64,000 nucleotides of DNA, from assembly GCF_036880985.1 (NCBI RefSeq), contig NZ_JBAJNO010000001.1, positions 124,001 to 188,000 of the forward strand, written 5' to 3'. This stretch comes from Limibacter armeniacum (lineage in GTDB: Bacteria; Bacteroidota; Bacteroidia; Cytophagales; Flammeovirgaceae). Shown here one piece after another: positions 44,122-53,652 of the stretch (position 1 is its first letter; each line of letters starts with the position of its first letter). The notes under the pieces were generated by a model. The model had not been told where the DNA came from. It searched no databases and worked only from the letters and a program-made list of their open reading frames with translations. The translations under genes and the position numbers were made by a program.

Positions 44122-45441
44122 CTACAAACGATGATCAATTATCCTGATATCATGATCCATATACCTGATATAAGCATCCGCCGGATTATTGACTTTTCTA
44201 TCCTGATAATGATATCCTTTCAACATCACCTGATCGGCTTGATGGACATCCAACTGAAAATCTGAATAGGCTGCATCCATTCCATTGTAATGGACATCTT
44301 CCAGTAGCAGATCGTCCAATTCGGAAGTACTATCCAGCTTGATATCAAAGTTCATAAACCGGCTGTCGTGGATATTGATCTTTCTAAAATGTACTCCTTT
44401 TAGTTTGCTTTCCTTTGCCGATATTCCCACAATGGCTCCCGCCAAACTATGCGCCACCTCAATTCGCTCTAGAATAACATCGTTTAGTCGAATCCCTCTT
44501 GCCTGATAGCCAATCTCCATCACATTGCCATAATCCCCCTTCCAGAAAATACAATCACGAATCCGTACATGTTTCGTCTCTGTTTGGGGTGATCCACTCC
44601 GATGCATAAATGCAATACTGTTATTTCGGGTGTTGCTTATCACATTGGACACCTGCACATCAGTACTGCCAAATATATTGATGCCGTCATCACTCATCCG
44701 AAGTTCACGGTTGCCCAACAGTTTCACGTTTTCAATAGACACTCCTTTGCTTTCCTCAATCTGGATTCCGACTCCACTTGGATCTATGCTGCTGATACCT
44801 TCTATCTGAATATTTTCCGATTGGCGAACCAGAATACTCGGTTGTTGGTCAGATGAGGAATTAGCCGTTCCATTTATAATACCACTTCCCATAATCAGGA
44901 CATCTTTTACACCCTCTACTACGATACAACCTTTCAAATAAGCTCCTTCCTCCAGCATCAAGGTTTGTCCTGATTTCAGGTAAAGTTTTCCGACCTCATG
45001 CATACCCTTTCCATACCTGATCTCATTACCTACTGCCTGTTGCACTTTACTTATCGAGACCATCAGCGGATAGACATAATTGTCATTGATCTTAACAAAA
45101 AAGTTCTTCTCCGACTCCACCTCAAAAGTGACGACATCATCCTTCATATTCACCTTTTTGACCGCATCAGCAGGAATAAACTCCACTTTTTCAACAGCTG
45201 CACGATTATCTACTGAAACCGTCACCGGCATACTGTCAAGCGTAACCAATGTCAAGGCACCTGGACGGGTATGATAAACCGGAACTACCCCACCACTTAC
45301 TTTCACCCTGTAGTAATCGGTCAGTATATTTTCTGACACTACTTTGTCTTCTTTCCTTGTCAGACAACTGGTCAGCAGGATGAATAGCGGCAACCAGCAA
45401 GCAATCTTATATTGCTTACTCAAAACTGATATTCTGTGCAT
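44122..45441 (-). CDS. Right-handed beta-helix glycosidase-like lipoprotein, 439 aa
   Basis: Lipobox LLTSC (Cys26). An N-terminal beta-sandwich (about 40-140) precedes a beta-helix with GH28/GH49-type motifs: GSGIINGTA, LRMSDDGINIFGS (candidate catalytic Asp pair) and IFWKGDYGNVMEIGYQARG. The second Asp-Asp pair seen in the neighbouring paralog is replaced here by SNTRNNSIAFMH. It may therefore have altered activity or act as a binding protein. The start overlaps the end of the upstream paralog by 26 bp, so the two are translationally coupled. Envelope-anchored. Confidence 0.7.
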   Translation of the reverse strand: MHRISVLSKQYKIACWLPLFILLTSCLTRKEDKVVSENILTDYYRVKVSGGVVPVYHTRPGALTLVTLDSMPVTVSVDNRAAVEKVEFIPADAVKKVNMKDDVVTFEVESEKNFFVKINDNYVYPLMVSISKVQQAVGNEIRYGKGMHEVGKLYLKSGQTLMLEEGAYLKGCIVVEGVKDVLIMGSGIINGTANSSSDQQPSILVRQSENIQIEGISSIDPSGVGIQIEESKGVSIENVKLLGNRELRMSDDGINIFGSTDVQVSNVISNTRNNSIAFMHRSGSPQTETKHVRIRDCIFWKGDYGNVMEIGYQARGIRLNDVILERIEVAHSLAGAIVGISAKESKLKGVHFRKINIHDSRFMNFDIKLDSTSELDDLLLEDVHYNGMDAAYSDFQLDVHQADQVMLKGYHYQDRKVNNPADAYIRYMDHDIRIIDHRL

Positions 45442-46801
45442 ATTCTGTATAAATATTTCCGTCCCGAACGGAGCGTACCTTACGCCCCTGCATGGATAGG
45501 TTCTTGAATCGTATATTCTTGTACTGATGTACAGTATCCAGTCCTGTAATGATGGAATTTAAGTGATAGCCGTCTAGCACTGAGATATTTTCAAGTATGA
45601 TGTTCTCGCCTCTTCCCCTTTCCGAATCTTTGGAATAATGGGAATGCAAAATCTGGAAATGGCAGAGAAACCCTTTGGCTCCTTCAATCCGGATATCCTT
45701 GTAATAAATATTCCGTACTGTAGCCCTATCCCCATTGTGAATACTGAAAGCCCCTCCATTTCCTTCCACATGGATAATGTCACAATTTTCAACTCTGATA
45801 TCCTCCATCACATCTGCCCTAGTTTCAAACCCAATCTCAATGGCATTGCCCCAATCGGCATTCCACAGGATGCATTGCTCAATTCGAATATTTTTCACCT
45901 GTTTGCACCCTACCATTTTGTCTGTTCTGAAAGGAACATTATCCGGTGCTGGTTTGATAGGCAAATAGGTTGAAGCTTTGATAGCGATACAGTCATCTTT
46001 TGTCCTGATAAATGCATTACTCATCACCATATTGGTGGAGCCTACAAGGTCTACCCCATCATCCGAAGGACGCCAACCAATAATACGCACATCATTAACC
46101 GTCAGGCTATCACAGCCAAAGTAAGCGGTGCTCCATCTGGGGTTCCCAATCAGGTGGACATGCTCAAAAGTAGAATGGCGTGCATTTATCCATCCAAATC
46201 CATAGTAGCCCTCTTCCCTGCTCAAGTGACGGTTATCGATAATGCCATGTCCGAATATGTGTGTATTTTCCACATCTTCTATCACAAAGAAGCCTTCCAC
46301 AACACTGCCTGCCTGTATCCATACACGCTGTCCTGACTTGACTCTTTTTTTACCGATTCGGTAATGCTTACCCGCCTCGAACACCAAATCCGCTTCCTGA
46401 TGCTGTACAGGCGTTTGTGAAAAAACATACAGCGGATTGTAGATCCGGTTATCAAATTCAACAGATACTTTGGTGTCGGCAGGTATGCTAAACCTGACTT
46501 CACCCTTTTCTATTTCCGGTACGATGCCTAAGGAAGTCGGTCTGATCACCACCTGTTCAAATGCCAATTTTGGCTTGATCCGAACTATGACTTGTTCTGT
46601 TGCTCCGAACGAAGCCATACCCGCAATCGGCATATCATAAACAAACAGCTTTTGACCGTCTACCCATACCTCATAATCCGTATCTTCAGGGGCTTGCGCA
46701 TGGTAACGGTATACGCTTACTTCTGCCGGCTTTGCCCATGCATTGATTCCCCATAGGTATAAGAGCATGGTTACCCAACTACGTAATGAATTCACTGTCA
46801 T
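45416..46801 (-). CDS. Right-handed beta-helix glycosidase (GH28/GH49-type), 461 aa
   Basis: A signal peptide (to about NAWA-KP) is followed by a small beta-sandwich (about 25-140) and a beta-helix. The helix carries WRPSDDGVDLVGS and FIRTKDDCIAIKA, two acidic pairs as expected for the inverting GH28/GH49 clan, plus ILWNADWGNAIEIGFETRA. The N-terminal sandwich before the helix resembles GH49 dextranase-type architecture more than plain polygalacturonases. The two families cannot be separated by eye. Secreted or periplasmic. It is 14 bp after the GH116 stop and overlaps the next paralog, so it is within one operon. Confidence 0.75.
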   Translation of the reverse strand: MTVNSLRSWVTMLLYLWGINAWAKPAEVSVYRYHAQAPEDTDYEVWVDGQKLFVYDMPIAGMASFGATEQVIVRIKPKLAFEQVVIRPTSLGIVPEIEKGEVRFSIPADTKVSVEFDNRIYNPLYVFSQTPVQHQEADLVFEAGKHYRIGKKRVKSGQRVWIQAGSVVEGFFVIEDVENTHIFGHGIIDNRHLSREEGYYGFGWINARHSTFEHVHLIGNPRWSTAYFGCDSLTVNDVRIIGWRPSDDGVDLVGSTNMVMSNAFIRTKDDCIAIKASTYLPIKPAPDNVPFRTDKMVGCKQVKNIRIEQCILWNADWGNAIEIGFETRADVMEDIRVENCDIIHVEGNGGAFSIHNGDRATVRNIYYKDIRIEGAKGFLCHFQILHSHYSKDSERGRGENIILENISVLDGYHLNSIITGLDTVHQYKNIRFKNLSMQGRKVRSVRDGNIYTEYAQNISFE

Positions 46802-46815
46802 CTGTTTTAAGCTTA

Positions 46816-49530
46816 TTACTGATCAACCTTGGAAGTAGATAACTTCTCTGAATTGATCAACAGGACCTCACCTTTTTTAAGTATGACAGCCTTGTCAAAT
46901 ACAGCCGTCCAAGCACCTTCTTCCATATGATGCTCCCATTTCTTCACCTTGATTGCTTCCTCTCCATTCTTCAGTACAGGCTGCATACGATCCTGCCATA
47001 ACTGTTCTGGAAGGGTCAAGGAAAGTATTCTCAAAGCGCCTGATTGAGCTATAACCGATATGCCTTTCTCATCCTTTTCAAAGTGCCCTGTTCCGGTATT
47101 GGCACTAAAGAAGTAAGTAAACGAATCCTCTTCTGTTTTAGGAGAAAATGTATAGCCGTCTTTCACCAAAGTGAAACCGCTCAGGGCATTGAGAATTGCC
47201 CAAGAGGACATCGGTCTGAAATAGTGTCCTCCAAACTCCTGATGATCCCAATAAAGTCCGGCCTTTCGGTAACGGTCATCCACTGCCTTGATGACCTGCT
47301 TTCCTTCTTTCACTTTTCCTTCATAAATCAGGAATGAGGCAAATGCCAGTTCAACACCTGTCCAAGGTGTATTAGCCTGATCTACCCATAAATCTGTCTC
47401 ATGCAGCGGATAGAATAACGGATGTTCTGGCCATGTGCAGTTGCGCAGGTAATCCTTTTCAATAAAAGACAGCTTCAGGATGGATTCCATGGAGGAATGG
47501 ATTTTATCTTTGTCATACAGCCTGCCGATACCAACCGTATGGGCTACCCATTGCCCGAAAAGCTGGTCTGTCAGGCATCCCTCATCTTCTCCTTTTTTTC
47601 CTTTGTAATCATTGGAAAGGCGGAAATACTCGCCGTTCCACAGTTCCTTGTTCATCAGCTTCACGCCTTTTTTGGCAATGTTACGGTAGCGACGGGCTGC
47701 GGTTTTTTCTCCCATATCTTCTGCAGCAATAGCCGCCATCTCCATTGCGGTTACCCATTGTGTCAGGATGTAGGAAGACAGTCCATACATCGGGAAGTTG
47801 TCATAGCTGCACATAATGCCGTGCATATCAGGTACCAAATCGCCATCCTTGTCCTTATCCTTCAACACATAGTCTATGGCAAGCTGAACTGAAGGCCACA
47901 TTTCTTTGAGATAGGCCGTATCATTGGTAAACAGGTAATCTCTCAGCACTAGCTGTATATAGTTGGGCGCCAGATCCACCCGCTCGTACACGCCGAAAGT
48001 TCCGTTCTGGGTTTTACCCAGATCATACCCAATGCCATGATTGATTTCACCATGTGCTGACTGGAGCGCCCTGTGTGCTTTCATCGATGCCTTATGCAGA
48101 TCGGGGAACAATTGGATAATCGGTACTGACCCGTACAAGGAAACATCAGTAGTAATGTTGGGTCCCCAAGACTCATTGCTTGTCATGCCTTCCCGTATAC
48201 CAAACCTGCCACTTTTGTCAAACTGGCTGGAAGTCACAAAGGTGTTCAGGTGTGAGTTGACCTGATCAAGGATGTATTGTTCCTCATCGGTTTTGTAAAA
48301 ATCGGCTACAAACGCATTGGTCTTGCGGGTAAGTTCTGCTCTTTGGGTCACTATGTAATCTACTACCTCATCCACTGATTCGAAGAGGTTTTCGTAATAA
48401 TGCCCCACTTTTTCCGTGGGCTTAAACCTCACGACGTAGCCTTTCTCATTTTCCAGCAGGGTGTTGTTCTTTTTCGCCTTGTAAAGCACCGCTCCATAAG
48501 CATTAGGAAAGTACCAATTCATAAAGAAGTTGGCAGTTGCTTTTACACCCGGCTCTACTGTCTTGGTAACCGCAATCGAACTTTTGCATAGCTGGTTGTT
48601 GTCGTCCTTGGACATCCAGACAATCTTCTTCCCTTCTGGTGTGGTGGTGTTTCTATTTTCTACATCATTGATATTGCCGAGCTGGCTATTGACCAACATT
48701 TTCTCATAGTAAGGGTGGCGGTGTGCCCATCCCAAATAATAGCTAACTTCCTCTCCTCCCAAAGCCCCCAGAGCGGTATTACCATAGGAGATATGATCTG
48801 TATCAACACCACCGGCACCCTGCACAAAATATTTGTAGCCCTCTTTCTCTTCAATATGAGCTGTGAAATACTTTTCGCCTACATCATAAGCAACTAGATT
48901 TCGCAGTGTTCCGATCACTTCTACTTCTACTGGTTTATCCGATTTGGATACGATATCAAAATCAAAATATATGGCCGGAAGACTGGAGTTATCTACATCA
49001 TGCGGAATAAAGGGAGACTGTGCTTTCAGATGAATATCAAAAGGCATTTCACTGTCCGTGAATTTCATATTGACATAAGGGAACCTGCCTGCATACTCGA
49101 TTGATTCCACATTGGATAGCCAGGGAAAATAATAGATGGGCGCTTCATTTAACAACCCACCTTCCACTGACGCATCATTGAGCTGCAGCAGCTTGATTCT
49201 AGGTTGCTCCCCTTCCAGCTGGTAACGTACTACAAAATAAAGAAATGAGTTATGGTCAGCACTCATCGGGCGCTGTGGCAAGTCAATGATTGGACCAGCC
49301 CCCAGCGGATAGTTATTAAAGATAGACCAATTGTGGAAGTTTCCGTCCTTGCGCAATTCTATACTGCCCGTACCGATGCCTCCCAATGCTACGCCACTTC
49401 TTACCCTGTCTTTTGCTGTATAGGTTTCTTTCACCGGCTGTTTCTGTTGCTGTGCAAAAGATGAAACAGCAAAAGCCAGCAGCATCACAAAAGTGAGTAG
49501 TGATCCCCTATATATAAATTGATGTATCAT
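46816..49530 (-). CDS. GH116-family glycosidase (GBA2-like), secreted, 904 aa
   Basis: I chose ATG at 49530 because it starts a normal signal peptide (MIHQFIYRGSLLTF, cleavage near SFAQ). An ATG at 49557 would add nine polar residues. The N-terminal GBA2-type domain begins SGVALGGIGTGSIELRKDGNFHNWSIFNNY, the hallmark of GH116. The C-terminal (alpha/alpha)6 barrel has candidate nucleophile Glu in FGIREGM and acid/base Asp in CSYDNFPMYGLSSY, as in TxGH116. Residue numbers are about 447 and 577 from this start. Known members cleave beta-glucosides, beta-xylosides or beta-GlcNAc. Likely removes a terminal beta-sugar in the periplasm. Confidence 0.85.
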   Translation of the reverse strand: MIHQFIYRGSLLTFVMLLAFAVSSFAQQQKQPVKETYTAKDRVRSGVALGGIGTGSIELRKDGNFHNWSIFNNYPLGAGPIIDLPQRPMSADHNSFLYFVVRYQLEGEQPRIKLLQLNDASVEGGLLNEAPIYYFPWLSNVESIEYAGRFPYVNMKFTDSEMPFDIHLKAQSPFIPHDVDNSSLPAIYFDFDIVSKSDKPVEVEVIGTLRNLVAYDVGEKYFTAHIEEKEGYKYFVQGAGGVDTDHISYGNTALGALGGEEVSYYLGWAHRHPYYEKMLVNSQLGNINDVENRNTTTPEGKKIVWMSKDDNNQLCKSSIAVTKTVEPGVKATANFFMNWYFPNAYGAVLYKAKKNNTLLENEKGYVVRFKPTEKVGHYYENLFESVDEVVDYIVTQRAELTRKTNAFVADFYKTDEEQYILDQVNSHLNTFVTSSQFDKSGRFGIREGMTSNESWGPNITTDVSLYGSVPIIQLFPDLHKASMKAHRALQSAHGEINHGIGYDLGKTQNGTFGVYERVDLAPNYIQLVLRDYLFTNDTAYLKEMWPSVQLAIDYVLKDKDKDGDLVPDMHGIMCSYDNFPMYGLSSYILTQWVTAMEMAAIAAEDMGEKTAARRYRNIAKKGVKLMNKELWNGEYFRLSNDYKGKKGEDEGCLTDQLFGQWVAHTVGIGRLYDKDKIHSSMESILKLSFIEKDYLRNCTWPEHPLFYPLHETDLWVDQANTPWTGVELAFASFLIYEGKVKEGKQVIKAVDDRYRKAGLYWDHQEFGGHYFRPMSSWAILNALSGFTLVKDGYTFSPKTEEDSFTYFFSANTGTGHFEKDEKGISVIAQSGALRILSLTLPEQLWQDRMQPVLKNGEEAIKVKKWEHHMEEGAWTAVFDKAVILKKGEVLLINSEKLSTSKVDQ

Positions 49531-49632
49531 TGTCTTATCTGATTTGGTCGGCAACACACAACCGGCTACCTTTTTCGTTTTTGCTTTCTTTAAAAATGAA
49601 ATTCATATATGCCCTTACCCATTTCTGAAAGA

Positions 49633-50952
49633 TCACTTCACTGCACCTATTTCCAGTTTTTCAAAAAGCCAATTGGTAGCGATCTGGTGCTGTTCAGGGA
49701 ATGTCCAATGTCCGGTCTCGAAAAATGGATGAAATTCTTTCTGGGAACTGATCAGATTGTAAGCTGCAAACATCGAAGTTGGTGGACATACATTATCGTT
49801 ATATCCCCATGAATACCAACCCGGTACAGTCAAGGTTCTAGCAAAGTTTACCACATCATAATACATGGCAGTATTTTGCCATTCAGGGTGTTTTTCTTCA
49901 TCATATTCCCTGAACATGTGAGGCCATCCACCTGCCCTTCCTGCCGTATAGCCAGTAAGGTCACACAAGGCTGGATAAAAAGCCGCCAAATACTTGATAC
50001 GGCTATCCAATCCTGCCGCAACAATAGACAATGCTCCTCCCTGACTTCCTCCTGTTACTGCCAGATTTTCCCCGTCATACTGCTCCAAGGAGCAAATAAA
50101 ATCTACTGCCCTTACGCAACCCAGATATACACGTTTGTAATAATATTCGTCCCGATTATCCAGCCTGCTCAGGTAATAATCAGACAGTGCGCCAGTTGCC
50201 AAAGCATCATACACATAGGGTTCCATATTGACGGGAATACCATGGATGCCCACCCTGAAAACAATTACGCCTTCAGCTGCGCGGTCATCCCGACCGTATG
50301 GCCTGACTCCTGCGCCTGGCACTGCCAGTATAGCCGGATAACTCCCTTTCTTCTTGGGAACGGAAAGCATGCCATAAAAACGGCTTTTCCCCATCCATGA
50401 ATAAGGCATGCTGATGTTCTGCAAGCTGACATGGTAAACATTGATTTTGGAAGTGCACAGCTCAGGCATCAGGGTCATTTCGGCATCCATAGGCACTTCT
50501 GAAAGCTGCTGTTTTGCCTGCTCCCAGAACTGCTCAAAATCTAAAGGCAATTGGATTGTAGCCTCAATCCGTTCCGGCTCAAATCCTGCCGTACCCCAGC
50601 CCGTATAAGTTTTTCCCTCATACACCACATTGACATGGCAACGGACAAAGCCGGGCGCTTTCATACTGACTCCCTTGATAAGATTTTTTTCTCTGGATAA
50701 ATTTCGGGTTGACTTGATAACAGGGGGCATCTGTTCGTGCCCAATCTCATAAGTTATCTCAATATTTTTAAGCGGCTGCCCGTTTTTCAGGATCATTACC
50801 TGAAAGTCAGCCCGTTCACCTAGCTGATACTGCCAATCATTTCGGTCAGGCGTGACGATTACTTCAATCAGCTTCTTGGAGGGCTGTGCATAAGCGGCAT
50901 AAAAGCTTAAGATAATAGCCAGTAAGAAGAAATACTTTCTTAGTCTGTACAT
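49633..50952 (-). CDS. CE7-like acetyl esterase (AXE1 family), 439 aa
   Basis: A signal peptide (to about AAYAQ) is followed by an extra N-terminal Ig-like domain (about 30-130) and an alpha/beta-hydrolase domain of the acetyl xylan esterase/cephalosporin deacetylase family. It has the nucleophile Ser303 in AVTGGSQGGALS, an RGVQ-like segment replaced by FRVGIHGIPVNME, the catalytic Asp region WGYNDNVCPP and His in FFETGHWTFPEQH. It removes O-acetyl groups from oligosaccharides. First gene of the probable operon CE7-GH116-beta-helix-beta-helix. Periplasmic. Confidence 0.85.
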   Translation of the reverse strand: MYRLRKYFFLLAIILSFYAAYAQPSKKLIEVIVTPDRNDWQYQLGERADFQVMILKNGQPLKNIEITYEIGHEQMPPVIKSTRNLSREKNLIKGVSMKAPGFVRCHVNVVYEGKTYTGWGTAGFEPERIEATIQLPLDFEQFWEQAKQQLSEVPMDAEMTLMPELCTSKINVYHVSLQNISMPYSWMGKSRFYGMLSVPKKKGSYPAILAVPGAGVRPYGRDDRAAEGVIVFRVGIHGIPVNMEPYVYDALATGALSDYYLSRLDNRDEYYYKRVYLGCVRAVDFICSLEQYDGENLAVTGGSQGGALSIVAAGLDSRIKYLAAFYPALCDLTGYTAGRAGGWPHMFREYDEEKHPEWQNTAMYYDVVNFARTLTVPGWYSWGYNDNVCPPTSMFAAYNLISSQKEFHPFFETGHWTFPEQHQIATNWLFEKLEIGAVK

Positions 50953-51074
50953 GGTCTAAAGAATTGAACTGGAAAAAATGATAGCCATTGCAAGAATCAT
51001 AAGATGAGGGTGATACAAGCATTGCCTATCACCCAGACAACCCTTGATCACCCTTACTCCTAGATTTTATGGGC

Positions 51075-52133
51075 TTATTCAACCTCTAACCACTCCACTT
51101 TATAATCACCTGTTTTTATGTTTAGCGTAATTCTGGCAGGTGTCTGGAAAGAAGCATCACTTGTGTCACCGCTTCCCGGGAAGAAATAATCTGCTACACC
51201 AGAGTCAGGTACGTTATCATCATTCAATGGCGCATTGGTACAGTCTTGTACTATCTCTGCTACTTTCGCACCGTTCTCATCCAGGTCCAGCTCAAATGCT
51301 TTCACGAAAAACTTTCCTTCCAATGGCGCTTCTCCAGCTCCTACACTAGCACCAGGTCCCCAGTCAACGGCAATGTTGTTATCCCCAACACTTTCACCCC
51401 AGTCACCTGCCGGATTGAATACCGGCTTGAACTGTAACCTACTTGCCCATGAAGGGTACTCAACTACTACAGAATATACATCAGGGTTTTCTTCAGACTG
51501 TTCCATTTCCACGCCCAAAGCTCCCCAGGCATTATCTTCTGTTCCATCTTCTTTGAAGAGTTTCAAGCCACCTTTCAGCCATACCTTATTCTCACTCTTA
51601 TCTAGATCCACACAAGGATTGGCTTCATCAAATTCCACCTTATAGTCACCTGTTCTGGTTACCAGTGAGATATTAACCATGTCCATCCCTTCAGTATTAG
51701 CAATGTCAAAGGCCTCATTTCCTTTGCCGCAATCAGCACCTTCAATGGCCGCTTCCGCTACACCTGAAGCGTCTGACGCCTTTCCTGCCATAGCGCCCCA
51801 ATTAGCATCTGCACCATCTTCACTGTTATAGAACTTAAACTTGATACCTGCGCCATTCACGCGTTCACGGATCACATACTCATCTACCAAATCTCCTTCT
51901 CCCAACATCACAAAAGCTTCATCGGTAAAATCGCCTTTCACATATATATTGTCCACTGTCACATCACAGGCTTCAATACATGCTTCATCATCCGTATTAT
52001 CAGCACAGTAACATTCTCTGTCAGTCTCGATTGTACATGGCTCTTCTTTGCTTGCTTCATCACAAGAAAAAGTCGTGATGCCCATCAGCATGCCCAGCAT
52101 CAAAGCAGTGATTTTAGTCTTTTGCATTTTCAT
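51075..52133 (-). CDS. SusE/SusF-like surface lipoprotein, 352 aa
   Basis: I chose ATG at 52133 because it gives a compact signal with lipobox TTFSC; ATG at 52157 would only add residues before it. The Cys/acid-rich linker (CTIETDRECYCADNTDDEACIEAC) is followed by three similar beta-sandwich modules marked by NIYVKGDFTD, KVWLKGGLKLF and ITLNIKTGDYKVEW. Repeating W/G-containing modules with GDYKVEF endings look like SusE/SusF outer-surface starch-binding modules. It is very acidic, and binding of glycan on the surface is inferred. It precedes the CE7 operon by 122 bp. Confidence 0.6.
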   Translation of the reverse strand: MKMQKTKITALMLGMLMGITTFSCDEASKEEPCTIETDRECYCADNTDDEACIEACDVTVDNIYVKGDFTDEAFVMLGEGDLVDEYVIRERVNGAGIKFKFYNSEDGADANWGAMAGKASDASGVAEAAIEGADCGKGNEAFDIANTEGMDMVNISLVTRTGDYKVEFDEANPCVDLDKSENKVWLKGGLKLFKEDGTEDNAWGALGVEMEQSEENPDVYSVVVEYPSWASRLQFKPVFNPAGDWGESVGDNNIAVDWGPGASVGAGEAPLEGKFFVKAFELDLDENGAKVAEIVQDCTNAPLNDDNVPDSGVADYFFPGSGDTSDASFQTPARITLNIKTGDYKVEWLEVE

Positions 52134-52353
52134 AATAGAAATAGTTAACCTTAACAATTTTCAGTTATTGTCGACTGTCTTGGCGTGTGTTGCTTATGGA
52201 ACTTACGCTTGTTTGTCGATAAGCAAAGGTTGGATTTACAGCAAATATTATAGTGGATTAATGCGCTGAAAAAGGACTATTAATGTTCATTTTACAATTA
52301 ATGATGGGAGGGTTATTTGATGTGATGAACACCTATAAATGAGGACAAATATT

Positions 52354-52384
52354 AAAAAAAGGAGCATGATTGATCATGCTCCTC
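52354..52384 (-). terminator. Intrinsic terminator after the propeller gene
   Basis: The minus strand reads GGAGCATGAT-ca-ATCATGCTCC followed by seven T, about 20 bp beyond the stop at 52403. Confidence 0.85.
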
Positions 52385-52402
52385 ACTCCCCTGTGGACAA
52401 GC

Positions 52403-53368
52403 TCAAATCCGTTCCAGTTTTACCGGGTAAGTTTTCCCTGAAAGCCATTGCGGAATATACAGGTTGCCGTCATCGTCTACACATACATCATGAGGATTCA
52501 GAAAAGTACGGTAGTCACTTTCCGGTGCCTCTAATTCACCCGCTTTATAAACAGGAGCGTTGGCACCCGGCATCGAAACAACCTTATTCTGAAGATCCAG
52601 AATCGCTACTGCGCCGTCGTAGGTAAACCAGTCTTTCGTAACGATGACAGCAAAATAAAGTAGATCTCCTTTGATTACCGGCCTGCAGACCCAGCAACCG
52701 GGCAATTTGACCGTACCAAGATAGTTTCCCTTTAGGGTGAAACGCTTAAAGGCTTGCTCTGAGCGGGAAGTCACAAGCAATTCAGCTGTTTTACCTTCCC
52801 TTGTATCAATGGCGACCCCGTGGCAGCAATCCAGGTGATGGTCTTCCTTGCCACTTCCTCCGAAATGGCGTATATACTGTCCTTCCCGATCATACTGTAC
52901 CACGTAGTTTAATCCATATCCATCTGCCACGTAGATATCTCCATTCGGAGCAATCGCAGTTTCTGTCGGTTTCCACAAGGAAGCCTCCGTATAATCAGCG
53001 ATCATGTCAGGGTATTCCAGTATCATACAGCTGTTTCCTTCCAGATCAGTTTTGATAACCTGATGCGCCTCTGTATCAGTAATCCATAAATACTCCTTTT
53101 CCCCTTCCGTACTTATGGTAAGACCGTGTACACCTGTCCTTCCTAAAGTCCAAGTGCCTAGCAATGTTCCTTTCGTACTGTAAATCAGTATATTGTTTTT
53201 GGGCGCTGTATTCAGCATAAATAGCCTGCCATCACCAGTTTGAACCATTTCATGGCAGTGATGTACTGGAAATTTATTGGAGTCCAAGTTTCCCCAATGC
53301 TTGTTGACCTTATACCTGTAAGCACCATGTCCGACCACACTGACTGAATTTACGATGTCATTTTTCAT
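52403..53368 (-). CDS. NHL-type six-bladed propeller protein without signal peptide, 321 aa
   Basis: Repeated propeller blades are seen: GDGRLFMLNTAPKNNILIYS, GVHGLTISTEGEKEYLWITDTE, PNGDIYVADGYGLNYVVQYDREG and DVCVDDDGNLYIPQW. HxD/CCHGVAID positions (HCHEM, DCCHGVA) resemble metal sites of NHL lactonase or lyase-type propellers. No export signal is seen, so it is probably cytoplasmic. It is divergent from uxuA, which suggests a role in uronate or lactone handling; that is inference. Confidence 0.65.
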   Translation of the reverse strand: MKNDIVNSVSVVGHGAYRYKVNKHWGNLDSNKFPVHHCHEMVQTGDGRLFMLNTAPKNNILIYSTKGTLLGTWTLGRTGVHGLTISTEGEKEYLWITDTEAHQVIKTDLEGNSCMILEYPDMIADYTEASLWKPTETAIAPNGDIYVADGYGLNYVVQYDREGQYIRHFGGSGKEDHHLDCCHGVAIDTREGKTAELLVTSRSEQAFKRFTLKGNYLGTVKLPGCWVCRPVIKGDLLYFAVIVTKDWFTYDGAVAILDLQNKVVSMPGANAPVYKAGELEAPESDYRTFLNPHDVCVDDDGNLYIPQWLSGKTYPVKLERI

Positions 53369-53652
53369 GTTTTAAGAATGTATTTTTGATTAATAAAAAG
53401 AGAAAACAAGTAGGTATTTACAATGGACATGCAAAACCATTAACTACCAGATACAGTACCTGAGTGCTTCAAAATAAGCTATTTACGCCCCCCAAGAGTG
53501 GACGATGCTTTTCAAAAAGTGGATATGGCTTGACTCGCCTTTCCTCTGACTGCAATTCCCCTGATTCAGACTATCCTTGAACCTGTCTTACGGTTTGGAA
53601 GTCTATGTTTAGGCTGTTAAGAATAAAACGCAACAACGCTTAATCCGAAAAC

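Noticed and set aside
51006-51035. GGGTGATA...TATCACCC hairpin as a terminator
   Set aside because: The stem is good but no T tract follows on either strand, so I did not call it.
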